From contig JANXMZ010000039.1 of assembly GCA_025354385.1 (NCBI GenBank), positions 1 to 64,000 on the forward strand: a stretch of DNA of 64,000 nucleotides, given 5' to 3'. The notes under the pieces are model-generated. The model was given only the letters and a program-made list of their open reading frames with translations, was not told where the DNA came from and ran no database searches. Made by a program: the position numbers and the translations under genes. Origin of the DNA: Bacteroidota bacterium (GTDB taxonomy: Bacteria > Bacteroidota > Bacteroidia > NS11-12g > UBA955). Below are positions 1 through 8,220 of the stretch, piece by piece. Each line of letters starts with the position of its first letter. Positions within the stretch are counted from its first letter, which is position 1.

Positions 1-196
1 AAGTTCAACTCCGGATTCAGACATCAATGTCATTATCATGGATTCAAACGGTAAAACAGTTGAACAAATTATGAACCCAGAAATGAATGGCAACAACATG
101 AAATTTGATATCAGAAATTTAGAGACTGGTATTTACTTCATTCATATATTAAACAATGATGGAAGTACAACTTCCAATAAATTCATCAAAAGATAG
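1..196 (+). CDS. T9SS type A sorting domain protein, C-terminal fragment
   Basis: The frame starting at base 2 is open from the left edge to a TAG at 194-196, giving about 64 residues; the 5' part lies outside the window. The visible part is a small beta-sandwich tail with an NGKTV turn, then LETGIYFIHI, then a basic end FIKR. This is the usual pattern of the type A sorting domain that directs proteins through the Bacteroidota type IX secretion system: DxxGK, then LxxGxYxxxI, then KxxxxR. The function of the missing N-terminal part cannot be inferred. A hairpin terminator follows directly. Confidence 0.8.
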   Translation, partial: SSTPDSDINVIIMDSNGKTVEQIMNPEMNGNNMKFDIRNLETGIYFIHILNNDGSTTSNKFIKR

Positions 197-220
197 TTTT
201 ATAGTGTAGTGTTAAGAAAG

Positions 221-252
221 AGTCACTTATAGAAATATAAGTGGCTTTTTTT
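221..252 (+). terminator. Rho-independent terminator
   Basis: An 11-bp stem, AGTCACTTATA (221-231) with TATAAGTGGCT (236-246) and one G-T pair, closes a GAAA tetraloop and is followed by a T run. It lies 25 bases after the stop of the T9SS fragment and just before the convergent glycosyltransferase stop, so it ends the plus-strand transcript. Confidence 0.85.
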
Positions 253-1435
253 ATTGCTTAAAGGCTTGCACAAACCTTTCAACTACAATATTAAGATTTA
301 TTTTTTCTTCGATAATTAGACGCGATTTATGACCCATTGTTACCTTATCTGCATTCATGGCCTTTTCCATAGTTGCCATTAAACTATTTAAATCACTATC
401 TTTAAAATAGAAACCATTTTGACCAGCAACAACAAGCTGTTTTTCTGTGCCATCGGCAACAGAGCAAATTATTGGTAAACTATGGGTCATGGCTTCGTTA
501 ATAGATAACCCGCCCATGCCAGCAAGAATATAAAAATCTGATTTTAAGAATTCAATACTTTGTTCTTTCCCCTCATAAATAGCACCAAGAAATTTTATAT
601 GATTTTGAAGTTTTAAATCCGCAACCAGGTTCTTAAGATTTGATTCCTCCTCGCCATTACCTATAACTGCAAGTTCAATATCGGGATATTTATGTTTAAG
701 GGAATCAATAGCCATAATAATTAAATCGACATTTTTCCATTTAACAAGTCTACCAACATGCAAAAATCTGTTCTTCTTTCTCATTAAATCAGGGTTTTCT
801 AATTTAACTATTTCAATAGTTGCCAATATTTCGTCGGTATCTGGTGAATTATAAGTTACAATAATGTTTTCCTTTTTAAGGCCATAAGAATTGATTATTT
901 CAATACCTTGCTCGGTATACAAAAGTGCTTTTTTAAATACAAAGGAGTATAGGTATTTTCTCATACATTTTAAAAGCAAGAATGCTAATTTGCTCTTAAA
1001 TATGAGTTCATTTTTTTGACTTATTACACAGCGTGCCTCAAAATCAGAAAAGGATTCGTGATAAGCAGGAACAGTAAATGGAATTTCACGTGCATGAAGA
1101 TTAATGCCTGTGAATTTTAGTTTTATAAGAAGAATAGGGTTGAGAATATAGGCCAAAAAATACGGCCAACCTGTTACAATAATATCTGGTTTTTCAGACT
1201 TAATGGTTCTATAGAAATTCTTAAAGAAAGGCTTACCATACCATGTTTTATATTCTATCAGTCGTATAACCTTAAAATCAATACCTTCCTCGCTCTGATG
1301 CACACCACTGCCAAAGGTTAGACTATTCCCAGAGGGAGCAATAACTACTACTTCAATGTCATTTTCAGCATTAATTTTATTTAATACTTTATTTAGATAA
1401 TGGGGAAGACCACCAAAAAGAAATAAGACTTTCAA
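251..1435 (-). CDS. Glycosyltransferase family 4 (GT-B fold)
   Basis: The 394-aa product starts with MKVLFLFGGLPHYLNKV, a Rossmann-type N-terminal strand of GT-B enzymes. The C-terminal nucleotide-sugar domain has HVGRLVKWKNVD (about 225-237) and an acidic motif INEAMTHSLPI (about residue 312) typical of retaining GT4 enzymes. It should transfer a sugar from an NDP-sugar to a growing surface glycan on the cytoplasmic face of the membrane. It lies 11 bases after the SGNH-like gene and downstream of the MBOAT gene, so these three probably form one transcription unit. A TAATTTCG box at 1442-1449, 6 bases before the ATG, could give it its own promoter. The acceptor and sugar are not predictable. 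Confidence 0.85.
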   Translation of the reverse strand: MKVLFLFGGLPHYLNKVLNKINAENDIEVVVIAPSGNSLTFGSGVHQSEEGIDFKVIRLIEYKTWYGKPFFKNFYRTIKSEKPDIIVTGWPYFLAYILNPILLIKLKFTGINLHAREIPFTVPAYHESFSDFEARCVISQKNELIFKSKLAFLLLKCMRKYLYSFVFKKALLYTEQGIEIINSYGLKKENIIVTYNSPDTDEILATIEIVKLENPDLMRKKNRFLHVGRLVKWKNVDLIIMAIDSLKHKYPDIELAVIGNGEEESNLKNLVADLKLQNHIKFLGAIYEGKEQSIEFLKSDFYILAGMGGLSINEAMTHSLPIICSVADGTEKQLVVAGQNGFYFKDSDLNSLMATMEKAMNADKVTMGHKSRLIIEEKINLNIVVERFVQAFKQ

Positions 1436-1446
1436 TGTTTGCGAAA

Positions 1447-2352
1447 TTAGTGATAATTTAGAATTGAATCTCCTAAAATTCGTGAAAGTTTATTAGCAGA
1501 TGGGCCTGTAAGATGACTACCATCATAGCTATTAAAACCATTTTGAGGAATTGAAATCCAATGAGCTCCTGCCGATTCTAATTTTATTTTAAAAGTTTCA
1601 AAATCGAAGATTTTACTTTCGAGAGTGGCCATTGGCAAAGAAACGGGTACTCTGAATGCAAAGCACTTGATTCCTTTTGATTCCAATTTTTTAATTAAGT
1701 CAAGAAAATTAGATTGTTGTAACTCACTTATTGAGGTGCGTTTAAAATAATCGATGTACGAATTAATGGCTGCCATACTATCTGAGGGAACTTTGTAACT
1801 GTAGATAAAACCATCTGCTTGGCAATCTTGATAATAAGCCTCATGGTTAAATGCTTTCTTAATTTCAGATAAGCTGTAAGAATTAAATCCGCCCAAAAAT
1901 GGATAGATATTTTTGCGTATCCATAAATCTTTGTCACTTATTCTTTTGAGTGATTTGAAATGCTCATTTTTACTTGCCTCTTGGGTAAATGCGCTTGGAG
2001 TAATGCCAAAAACTGCTATTTTTTTACCATTTGTATCAAGTTGTTCCAAGGCAGAATAAATGAGACTTGAATCCAACCCTGCAGCACTGAAACCATAATT
2101 TACTGTTTTTGAGGCTGTAATTTGCGATATTATTAATGGGTTAATACCTCTGTAAATGCGAGAATCTCCAATAACAACTATATCATATTTTTTTGAATTA
2201 GAAATTTTATCGGCCCAAAAAGCATCGTGTAATATATTAGAGGAGGGTAATTTGGGTAAACAAATTCCAAATAGAAAAATCATTATTGGGGTAAGCAGAA
2301 TAGTGATAATAATTCCGATTCTACTTAATTTAATTCTACTATTTTCGATCAT
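1447..2352 (-). CDS. SGNH-hydrolase-like membrane-anchored protein
   Basis: The product has 301 aa. An N-terminal membrane anchor (about 12-33) is followed by DIVVIGDSRIYRGINP, where GDSR matches the SGNH/GDSL nucleophile block. Near the C-terminus, DGSHLTGPSA supplies the D-x-x-H of the catalytic pair. This layout matches the periplasmic DltD/AlgJ-like partners of MBOAT acyltransferases. The gene starts 5 bases after the stop of the MBOAT gene, which supports a joint role in O-acylating an exported glycan. The substrate is unknown, and the SGNH assignment rests on the GDSR and DxxH blocks only. Confidence 0.7.
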   Translation of the reverse strand: MIENSRIKLSRIGIIITILLTPIMIFLFGICLPKLPSSNILHDAFWADKISNSKKYDIVVIGDSRIYRGINPLIISQITASKTVNYGFSAAGLDSSLIYSALEQLDTNGKKIAVFGITPSAFTQEASKNEHFKSLKRISDKDLWIRKNIYPFLGGFNSYSLSEIKKAFNHEAYYQDCQADGFIYSYKVPSDSMAAINSYIDYFKRTSISELQQSNFLDLIKKLESKGIKCFAFRVPVSLPMATLESKIFDFETFKIKLESAGAHWISIPQNGFNSYDGSHLTGPSANKLSRILGDSILNYH

Positions 2353-2357
2353 ATAAT

Positions 2358-3770
2358 TTAGAATTGGAAGTAAATAAATTGTTGTTCTGGTCCTCTAAAA
2401 TAAATAATTAATGCAATTAAGAAACAAATTAATACAGCTTGAAAAATAGGTGACTTGCTGTGGATTAATTTAAATTTATTAAAAAGAATATATTCATTGG
2501 CAATGCCAATTATCAGCCAAAAAACAGCATTACTTATGAGTAATTCCTTTAAACTAAGTTCGAAATTGAAACTAAATAGACACTGAATAATATAGAATGC
2601 CTCATGGATATCTTTTGCTCTAAAAAATGTCCAGGCTACCAACACTGGAATAAAAATTAAAAAGAAGTTGAATAATGTTTTAACGGGCTTATTATTTATA
2701 ATTAACCTTTGTTTAATTATGAATCTTTCAATAGATAAATACAATGCGTGTAAGGCCCCCCAAACTACGAATGTAAAGTTAGCACCATGCCAAATACCAG
2801 AGAGTAGCATGGTAATCCATAAATTAAGATTGGTTCTTAGTCGACCCTTTCTATTGCCGCCCAAGGAAATATAGACATAATCTCTAAAGAAACTTGAAAG
2901 TGATATATGCCAGCGTTGCCAAAAATTTTGAAATGAATGAGCAAAATATGGTTGATTAAAATTCAATCTGAAGTGTATCCCACATAGTTTAGCAATACCG
3001 CGTGCAATAGTGCTATATCCGTTAAAATCGAAGTATATTTGAAAGGCAAATGCAAGCATGCATATCCACCATTGGGCTGAGTCGGAATGCTCTCCTACAT
3101 GATTGAATTGATCATTTACTAGGACAGCTATATTGTCTGCCAAAACCATTTTTTGAAATAAACCCCAAATGCATATTCTAATGCCGTGAAAAATCTGAAC
3201 ACTATTTGTTTGTATGGGTTTTGTTAATTGTTGAAGTATATCCTTAGCTCTTATTATTGGACCAGCAACTAGATGAGGGAAGAATGAAATAAAGGCAAAG
3301 AAATGAAGAATATTTTCAGCGGGCTTGGTTTTACCTCTGTATAAATCGATGGTATAACTCATAGAATTGAAGGTATAAAAACTAATACCTACAGGTAAAA
3401 TAAGTGTAAATTCTGGAATCCAACTCTTAAAACTTATGTGAATATTAAATGTTGCGAAGCCATTGTCAATAATACTTGCAAGCCAACCACTGTATTTAAA
3501 AATAACCAACGACAATAAATTGGTTGTAAGTGATAACCATAACCAAAATTTCTTTTGTCTAGGAAATTTAAGAATAAATTTACCTGTGAAATAATCGATG
3601 GCACCGGTGAAAAATAGTAAGAAAAGAAAGCGCCAGTCCCACCAACCGTAAAACACTGCTGACATGCAGCAAATCCACAACCATTTGGAGGTGTTTTTAT
3701 GCTTTACCAGTGGCCAAATGCCAAAGAAAAGTGCTAAAAAAGCAAGGAATGGTAATGAATTAAAAAGCAT
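2358..3770 (-). CDS. MBOAT family O-acyltransferase (AlgI/DltB-like)
   Basis: The product has 470 aa with about ten hydrophobic segments. Family signatures are VAGPIIRAKDIL (about residue 167), NFWQRWHISLSSFFRDYVY (about 278) and GIWHGANFTFVVWG (about 322), which holds the conserved membrane His. The length fits AlgI/DltB relatives (about 460-500 aa). Such proteins move acyl groups, often acetyl, across the inner membrane onto polysaccharide or lipid-linked glycans, usually with an SGNH partner, and one is encoded directly downstream. The nearby nonulosonate and glycan genes make a surface polysaccharide a reasonable acceptor, but that is inference. Confidence 0.92.
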   Translation of the reverse strand: MLFNSLPFLAFLALFFGIWPLVKHKNTSKWLWICCMSAVFYGWWDWRFLFLLFFTGAIDYFTGKFILKFPRQKKFWLWLSLTTNLLSLVIFKYSGWLASIIDNGFATFNIHISFKSWIPEFTLILPVGISFYTFNSMSYTIDLYRGKTKPAENILHFFAFISFFPHLVAGPIIRAKDILQQLTKPIQTNSVQIFHGIRICIWGLFQKMVLADNIAVLVNDQFNHVGEHSDSAQWWICMLAFAFQIYFDFNGYSTIARGIAKLCGIHFRLNFNQPYFAHSFQNFWQRWHISLSSFFRDYVYISLGGNRKGRLRTNLNLWITMLLSGIWHGANFTFVVWGALHALYLSIERFIIKQRLIINNKPVKTLFNFFLIFIPVLVAWTFFRAKDIHEAFYIIQCLFSFNFELSLKELLISNAVFWLIIGIANEYILFNKFKLIHSKSPIFQAVLICFLIALIIYFRGPEQQFIYFQF

Positions 3771-3952
3771 TAGTTAACTTATCAAATGATTTGGATGAAT
3801 AAACCAAAATACGAAACTATTATATTTAAAGTATATTTAGCTTAGTTATTTTGAATATCTAATTTGAAATCTTTGAAATTGTAATCATTGTTAATTGGGT
3901 TTATCCAATTTTAAAAGATATAATTGTAAATAATTAAAAGAAATATTCATTT

Positions 3953-4027
3953 ATGTGTTCTAAATATTTTACAATATTTTTTTTTTTTTTTTATATCCTG
4001 TAAAATGTTTGCATATAATAGTGTGAT
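3953..4027 (+). other. Out-of-frame signal-peptide ORF upstream of the propeller gene
   Basis: ATG at 3953 opens a 24-codon frame (MCSKYFTIFFFFFLYP...) that ends at TGA 4025-4027. It looks like a signal-peptide start: a Lys followed by a hydrophobic core encoded by the T run. Removing one T, or adding two, joins it to the downstream reading frame as ...FFFFFISCKMFAYN..., which gives the T9SS protein the export signal it otherwise lacks. I infer this is the real start of the downstream gene, currently frame-shifted. Confidence 0.6.
3977..3992 (+). repeat. Poly-T homopolymer, 16 bases
   Basis: There is an uninterrupted run of sixteen T between ACAATA and ATATCC, inside the signal-peptide-coding region described above. 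Tracts this long slip in replication and are also prone to sequencing error. Lengths of 15 or 18 would fuse the signal peptide to the T9SS protein; 16 leaves it out of frame. Confidence 0.95.
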
Positions 4028-5687
4028 AACTATGCATCTCGAAAGTAATTTGTTTTCAAAGTGCAATCTAATTAAACAAATATATAGGAATGATAATTTG
4101 TTAGATACTCCTATTTTAAATTGTAATCAGCGGACATATCAAGCAGTTTTCGGTAGTAATTTAAATGACCTTGCATATGGTTTAACAGAAGATGAAAGTG
4201 GAAATATATACATATCAGGAGGTACATATAATTTTGGAAATGAAGATGGGTTTCTTTCAAAATTTAATAAGTATGGAGATTTAATTTGGTATAAAACATA
4301 TGGAGGAACTGAAGAAGATTATTTCCAAAAACATGTTGTTACTTCAGATAAAGGCTTATTATTATTAGGATGCAGCAAAAGTTATGGGGTGGGAGGAGGT
4401 GATGTGTGGATTGTAAAGGTGGATTCCTCTGGTTCAGTATTATGGAGTAAAACTGTTGGTGGAACATCTGTTGAATCAGCGTGGTATGCAACTGTTGCAA
4501 TTGATAGTGGCTATTTTGTCTATGGTAACACTTATAGTTATGGATCGGGTGGAGCAGATAATTACCTAATTAGGTTAAATAAAAAAGGTGATTTGAAATG
4601 GACAAAAACTTATGGTAATAATTATTTTAATGATTTAAAAGGTTTGACTAATTATCCAGACGGCAATTCAATTTATTGTTCCAATTATGCAACCTCAAGT
4701 AGTGCAGATGCACTATTAGCAATGATTGATTCAGTTGGAAACATTTTATGGAGTTTCAGTTTTGGTGGAGAATTTAATGATGGTTTATATACTCTTACAA
4801 AAGATGGCAACGGGAATATTTATATTGCGGGTTTTGTTAGGTCTTCACCAAGTAATCAAGAAATGTTTGTAGCCTCGTTTACGTCTAATGGTAATAAGCG
4901 GTGGATGAAAATGATTGAAGGAAACGGAAATGATGCATTATATAATATTGAAATATCAGGTGATGAAATTCTTCTCAATGGACATACCAATTCATATGGA
5001 TTTGGAAATATAGATGGTAGTTTCATTAGAATGGACACCACTGGAAATTTAATATTTGCAAAAACAATTGGTGGTGCAAATGATGATTACCTATTTAGTT
5101 GTTTAAAATCTAATGATTCAAGTTATTACGCTATTGGCTATTCCGCATCCTTTTCAAATAATGATAATCAAATATTCCTAAATAAATTAAATTGTATACC
5201 CTATATAGGATGCAATGAGATTGATTATTTGCCACAAAATATTGATATAAACTTAAAATTAATAAATGAAGAACAAGATACCTCAAGTGGAGGAATTTTT
5301 AATTCTCAATTTTTGACTGCAGTTAAGAGAAATATTAGTGTATCGTACTTATGTCGTAGGGATAATGCTTCGGAAATAAATCTATCTTCAGAATGCGAAA
5401 TTTACATTCCAAATACCTTTACTCCAGTCAATTCACTAGGCATCAATGATGAATTCAGACCTATTATTCCCAAAGGGTGTGAACCAATATATTATAAATT
5501 TGACATCTATAACAGATGGGGAGAATTGGTATTTACTACGAATGATTACAATGAAGGATGGAAGGGAGAGTATAAGGGTAAGAGGATTAGCAATGGTAAC
5601 TACGTTTGGATAATGACTGTACAGCATCCTTATATGAATAAAGGAAATATATTTAAAAGAACAGGAAATATTTTAATAATTGATTAA
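4005..5687 (+). CDS. T9SS type B sorting domain protein with seven-bladed propeller-like repeats
   Basis: The 560-aa frame begins at ATG 4005 without a signal peptide; a signal peptide lies upstream in another frame at 3953. The body has about seven repeats of roughly 55 residues with the pattern D-x-W/F-[LIV]-x-K-x-[DN]-x-x-G-x-[IL]-x-W-x-K-T-x-G-G, for example VWIVKVDSSGSVLWSKTVGG, consistent with a beta-propeller. The last 95 residues are the gliding-motility-associated sorting domain: EIYIPNTFTPVNSLGINDEF, FDIYNRWGELVF, GNYVWIMTV. It should be exported to the cell surface through the T9SS if the signal peptide is in frame. Its stop overlaps the next gene's start (TAATG). The repeats suggest binding or adhesion; no enzyme motif is visible. 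Confidence 0.85.
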   Translation: MFAYNSVITMHLESNLFSKCNLIKQIYRNDNLLDTPILNCNQRTYQAVFGSNLNDLAYGLTEDESGNIYISGGTYNFGNEDGFLSKFNKYGDLIWYKTYGGTEEDYFQKHVVTSDKGLLLLGCSKSYGVGGGDVWIVKVDSSGSVLWSKTVGGTSVESAWYATVAIDSGYFVYGNTYSYGSGGADNYLIRLNKKGDLKWTKTYGNNYFNDLKGLTNYPDGNSIYCSNYATSSSADALLAMIDSVGNILWSFSFGGEFNDGLYTLTKDGNGNIYIAGFVRSSPSNQEMFVASFTSNGNKRWMKMIEGNGNDALYNIEISGDEILLNGHTNSYGFGNIDGSFIRMDTTGNLIFAKTIGGANDDYLFSCLKSNDSSYYAIGYSASFSNNDNQIFLNKLNCIPYIGCNEIDYLPQNIDINLKLINEEQDTSSGGIFNSQFLTAVKRNISVSYLCRRDNASEINLSSECEIYIPNTFTPVNSLGINDEFRPIIPKGCEPIYYKFDIYNRWGELVFTTNDYNEGWKGEYKGKRISNGNYVWIMTVQHPYMNKGNIFKRTGNILIID

Positions 5688-6355
5688 TGAAAAGATTTAA
5701 ATTTCTATTTGGTTTAATGTTAATTGTACCGTTTTGCAATGCACAAACGGCAGATCCTAATCAAACCCCATTTGCCTATGGTATAAGTGCGGGCGTGTAT
5801 TCAAGTTCAGCCAACCCTAAACAATCAGGAAGCATAATGGATAAGAAACCTGTGGCTGGTTTTTCGATAGGTGGAGTTGCAAGTTTTAGAATGAAAACCT
5901 ATTTTTTTGAAACAGGATTGAACTATATCAGTGAAGGGTATGCTTATTCTTCAACTATTGAAACTAAAGTAAACGTCAATAAGGTGTCAAACGAATACAA
6001 ATTCTATTCTGTTATGTTGCCACTCAAATTAGCAGTTCCTATAAGAAGTAAATATGGAAGGCATTTACCATCCTTTGCACTCAATTTTTCGCTGCCAACA
6101 AAGCAACTACTCTATCAAACGGTAGAATATAAAAATGCGCCATTTACCAAAAACGTATACAATGTATCATCTGACTATAAGGCATTTAAACCTTCTTTTT
6201 CTTTGGCATACGGACTCGAATTTGATATGGATATAACCTATGCCATAAGGGTTGAACCTACCTTCCAATTTACCATATTGAACGCCAATTCAACTCAATT
6301 TAAAACCAATATTTCAAATATTGGATTAAAGTGTAATCTTTTATTTCTAAGATAA
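5687..6355 (+). CDS. Outer-membrane beta-barrel protein (PorT-like fold)
   Basis: The product has 222 aa with a clear signal peptide (MKRFKFLFGLMLIVPFCNAQ). It then shows alternating hydrophobic strands such as KTYFFETGLNYISEGYAYSS and ends in NIGLKCNLLFLR, as expected of eight-strand outer-membrane barrels of the OMP_b-brl_2 type. The ATG overlaps the stop of the T9SS propeller gene, so the two are co-translated and may work together, for example as a cargo protein and a surface partner. I see nothing that gives a specific function. Confidence 0.7.
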   Translation: MKRFKFLFGLMLIVPFCNAQTADPNQTPFAYGISAGVYSSSANPKQSGSIMDKKPVAGFSIGGVASFRMKTYFFETGLNYISEGYAYSSTIETKVNVNKVSNEYKFYSVMLPLKLAVPIRSKYGRHLPSFALNFSLPTKQLLYQTVEYKNAPFTKNVYNVSSDYKAFKPSFSLAYGLEFDMDITYAIRVEPTFQFTILNANSTQFKTNISNIGLKCNLLFLR

Positions 6356-6377
6356 TAGAAATTGATTAAATTTTAAT

Positions 6378-7100
6378 TTACAGATGATCATTTTTTTTCA
6401 CCCAAATGACAGTTAAATAGCCTTCAAAATTGAATACCTTATCGAGCAATTTGAAACATTTATTAATAAATGGGGAGTAGTTATTCCAATTGAAAATACT
6501 GGCTTTACTTAAAACTATTCTTTGTAAACCGTCTATGCCATTCACTTGTAATTCTTTTTTTAAATTGTACATTTTATTTTCTGGTGGGAAAATCCATTTT
6601 TTTGTTATGGTTCTTATAAGGTAAGCAAAGCGATATGGGAGCGAATAATGGTTAGGGAATGCTATGACCATAGTACCACCTTTTTTTAGCACTCGCCAAT
6701 ACTCCTTAATTGCCCGGGTTCTCTCTTCTATATCAAAATGCTCAATAACGCCTGCGTTAAATACCATGTCAAAAGATTCATCTTGAAAAGGCATGTTGAA
6801 CATATCTGCCTGACAATATTTAAAATTGGGATAAACATTTTTATAGGCTTCTTCATCTAATCTTAAAATATCCTCATTTAAATCCAGTAAGGTTATGTTT
6901 AAATTTTTATCAAGCATGGTGCTGGAAGTGCCTGCCTCGCAACCCACTTCAATTAAATCCTTATAATTATTATCTTTAATAATTTTACCTAAAAAGTCAT
7001 TAAGCTCGATTTGAAATTGAGCAGGCTTGTTAATTCTTTTTAACAAATCTTCGGGTGTTAAGCCCTTGGTATGTTGTTTCCAAATATCCTGTTGGTCCAT
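6378..7100 (-). CDS. Class I SAM-dependent methyltransferase
   Basis: The product has 240 aa. Motif I is LIEVGCEAGTSSTML (about 59-73), the acidic residue after beta-2 is in ITLLDLNED, motif II is QADMFNMPFQDESFDMVF, and FNAGVIEHFD follows, all typical of Methyltransf_11/25 enzymes. It is the last gene of the glycan operon, 4 bases after wecB. It probably methylates a sugar or a lipid-linked glycan end, but the substrate cannot be told from sequence. Confidence 0.85.
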   Translation of the reverse strand: MDQQDIWKQHTKGLTPEDLLKRINKPAQFQIELNDFLGKIIKDNNYKDLIEVGCEAGTSSTMLDKNLNITLLDLNEDILRLDEEAYKNVYPNFKYCQADMFNMPFQDESFDMVFNAGVIEHFDIEERTRAIKEYWRVLKKGGTMVIAFPNHYSLPYRFAYLIRTITKKWIFPPENKMYNLKKELQVNGIDGLQRIVLSKASIFNWNNYSPFINKCFKLLDKVFNFEGYLTVIWVKKNDHL

Positions 7101-7104
7101 CGTA

Positions 7105-8208
7105 TTATTTTGTCAAGATATTAAAAATGCGTTCAGAAGTGAAGCCATCGCCATAAGGATTAACGGCATTTGCCATTTTGTTATATTTCATGGAATCATT
7201 TAACAAATTATTTAATTCATTCATGATAGTTTCTTTTTTATTACCAACCAATTTTGCAGTACCTGCCTCGATGCCCTCTACTCTCTCTGTAACTTCTCTT
7301 AACACCAAAACGGGTTTACCAAAAGTTGGTGCTTCTTCTTGTAAGCCTCCAGAATCTGTTAATACTAAATAAACCTTTGTTAGCAGCCATACCAAGTGTG
7401 GATATTCTAGAGGCTCAACTAATTTTACATTATTGATATTACTCAGAATGGTTTCTGCTTGAAGCTTTACATTTGGATTAGGGTGAACAGGATATACAAA
7501 CTCTACTTCTGGGTGCGATAATGCAATTTCTTTAACAGCAGAAAAAATATTTTTTATACCCTCACCAAAACTTTCTCTTCTATGACAAGTTACCAAAATT
7601 AGTTTTTTGTTTAAGTCTAAATTTTCAAAATAATCTTCATATTTTTTGCTATCATGACTCACCTTTTCTTTGGCTACCAAAAGAGCGTCTATTACAGTAT
7701 TGCCAACTTCATAAACGTGTTCAGTAATTCCCTCATTCTTTAAATTGAGTGACGCCAAGGCAGTTGGGGTAAAATGATAATCACTTAACTTGGAGGTTAA
7801 TTGTCGGTTTATTTCTTCAGGAAAGGGAGAATACCTATTTCCGCTTCTTAAACCTGCTTCAACATGTACCACCTTTGTTTGATTATAAAATGCACACAAT
7901 GCACCTGCAAAAACAGTTGTAGTATCTCCTTGCACAAATACTAAGTCTGGCTTTATTTCATTGATGACTGGTGTCAATGAAGTAATAATATTAGCAGTTA
8001 ATTCATTTAAACTCTGATTGGGTTTCATTAAATTTAAATCAAAGTCGGGTTTAATTTCAAAGAAATTTAAAACCTGATCCAACAACTCCCTATGCTGGGC
8101 GGAGACACAGACAAATGTTGAAATTGGAAATTGTTTTTTGAAATGAATAATAAGGGGGGCTAATTTAATAGCTTCTGGTCGGGTGCCAAAAATGAATAAT
8201 GTTTTCAA
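7105..8208 (-). CDS. wecB: UDP-N-acetylglucosamine 2-epimerase, non-hydrolysing (WecB)
   Basis: The product has 367 aa, the normal length for the family. Motifs: FGTRPEAIKLAPLI at the N-terminus, VQGDTTTVFAGALCAFY, VVHVEAGLRSGNRYSPFPEE with the conserved His/Glu residues, and LTDSGGLQEEAPTFGKPVLV. It interconverts UDP-GlcNAc and UDP-ManNAc in the cytoplasm. The locus also encodes a second, NeuC/LegG-type enzyme of the same superfamily at 19510-20676, so the glycan may contain a ManNAc-derived residue besides the nonulosonate. It is packed in the operon between a glycosyltransferase and a methyltransferase. Confidence 0.93.
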   Translation of the reverse strand: MKTLFIFGTRPEAIKLAPLIIHFKKQFPISTFVCVSAQHRELLDQVLNFFEIKPDFDLNLMKPNQSLNELTANIITSLTPVINEIKPDLVFVQGDTTTVFAGALCAFYNQTKVVHVEAGLRSGNRYSPFPEEINRQLTSKLSDYHFTPTALASLNLKNEGITEHVYEVGNTVIDALLVAKEKVSHDSKKYEDYFENLDLNKKLILVTCHRRESFGEGIKNIFSAVKEIALSHPEVEFVYPVHPNPNVKLQAETILSNINNVKLVEPLEYPHLVWLLTKVYLVLTDSGGLQEEAPTFGKPVLVLREVTERVEGIEAGTAKLVGNKKETIMNELNNLLNDSMKYNKMANAVNPYGDGFTSERIFNILTK

Positions 8209-8220
8209 AACTGTGCAATA

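Noticed and set aside
3962..3992. AAATATT-TTAC-AATATTT hairpin followed by the T run, as an intrinsic terminator
   Set aside because: The stem is only seven A-T pairs and there is no upstream plus-strand gene to terminate; the T run lies inside a signal-peptide-coding region, which explains it better.
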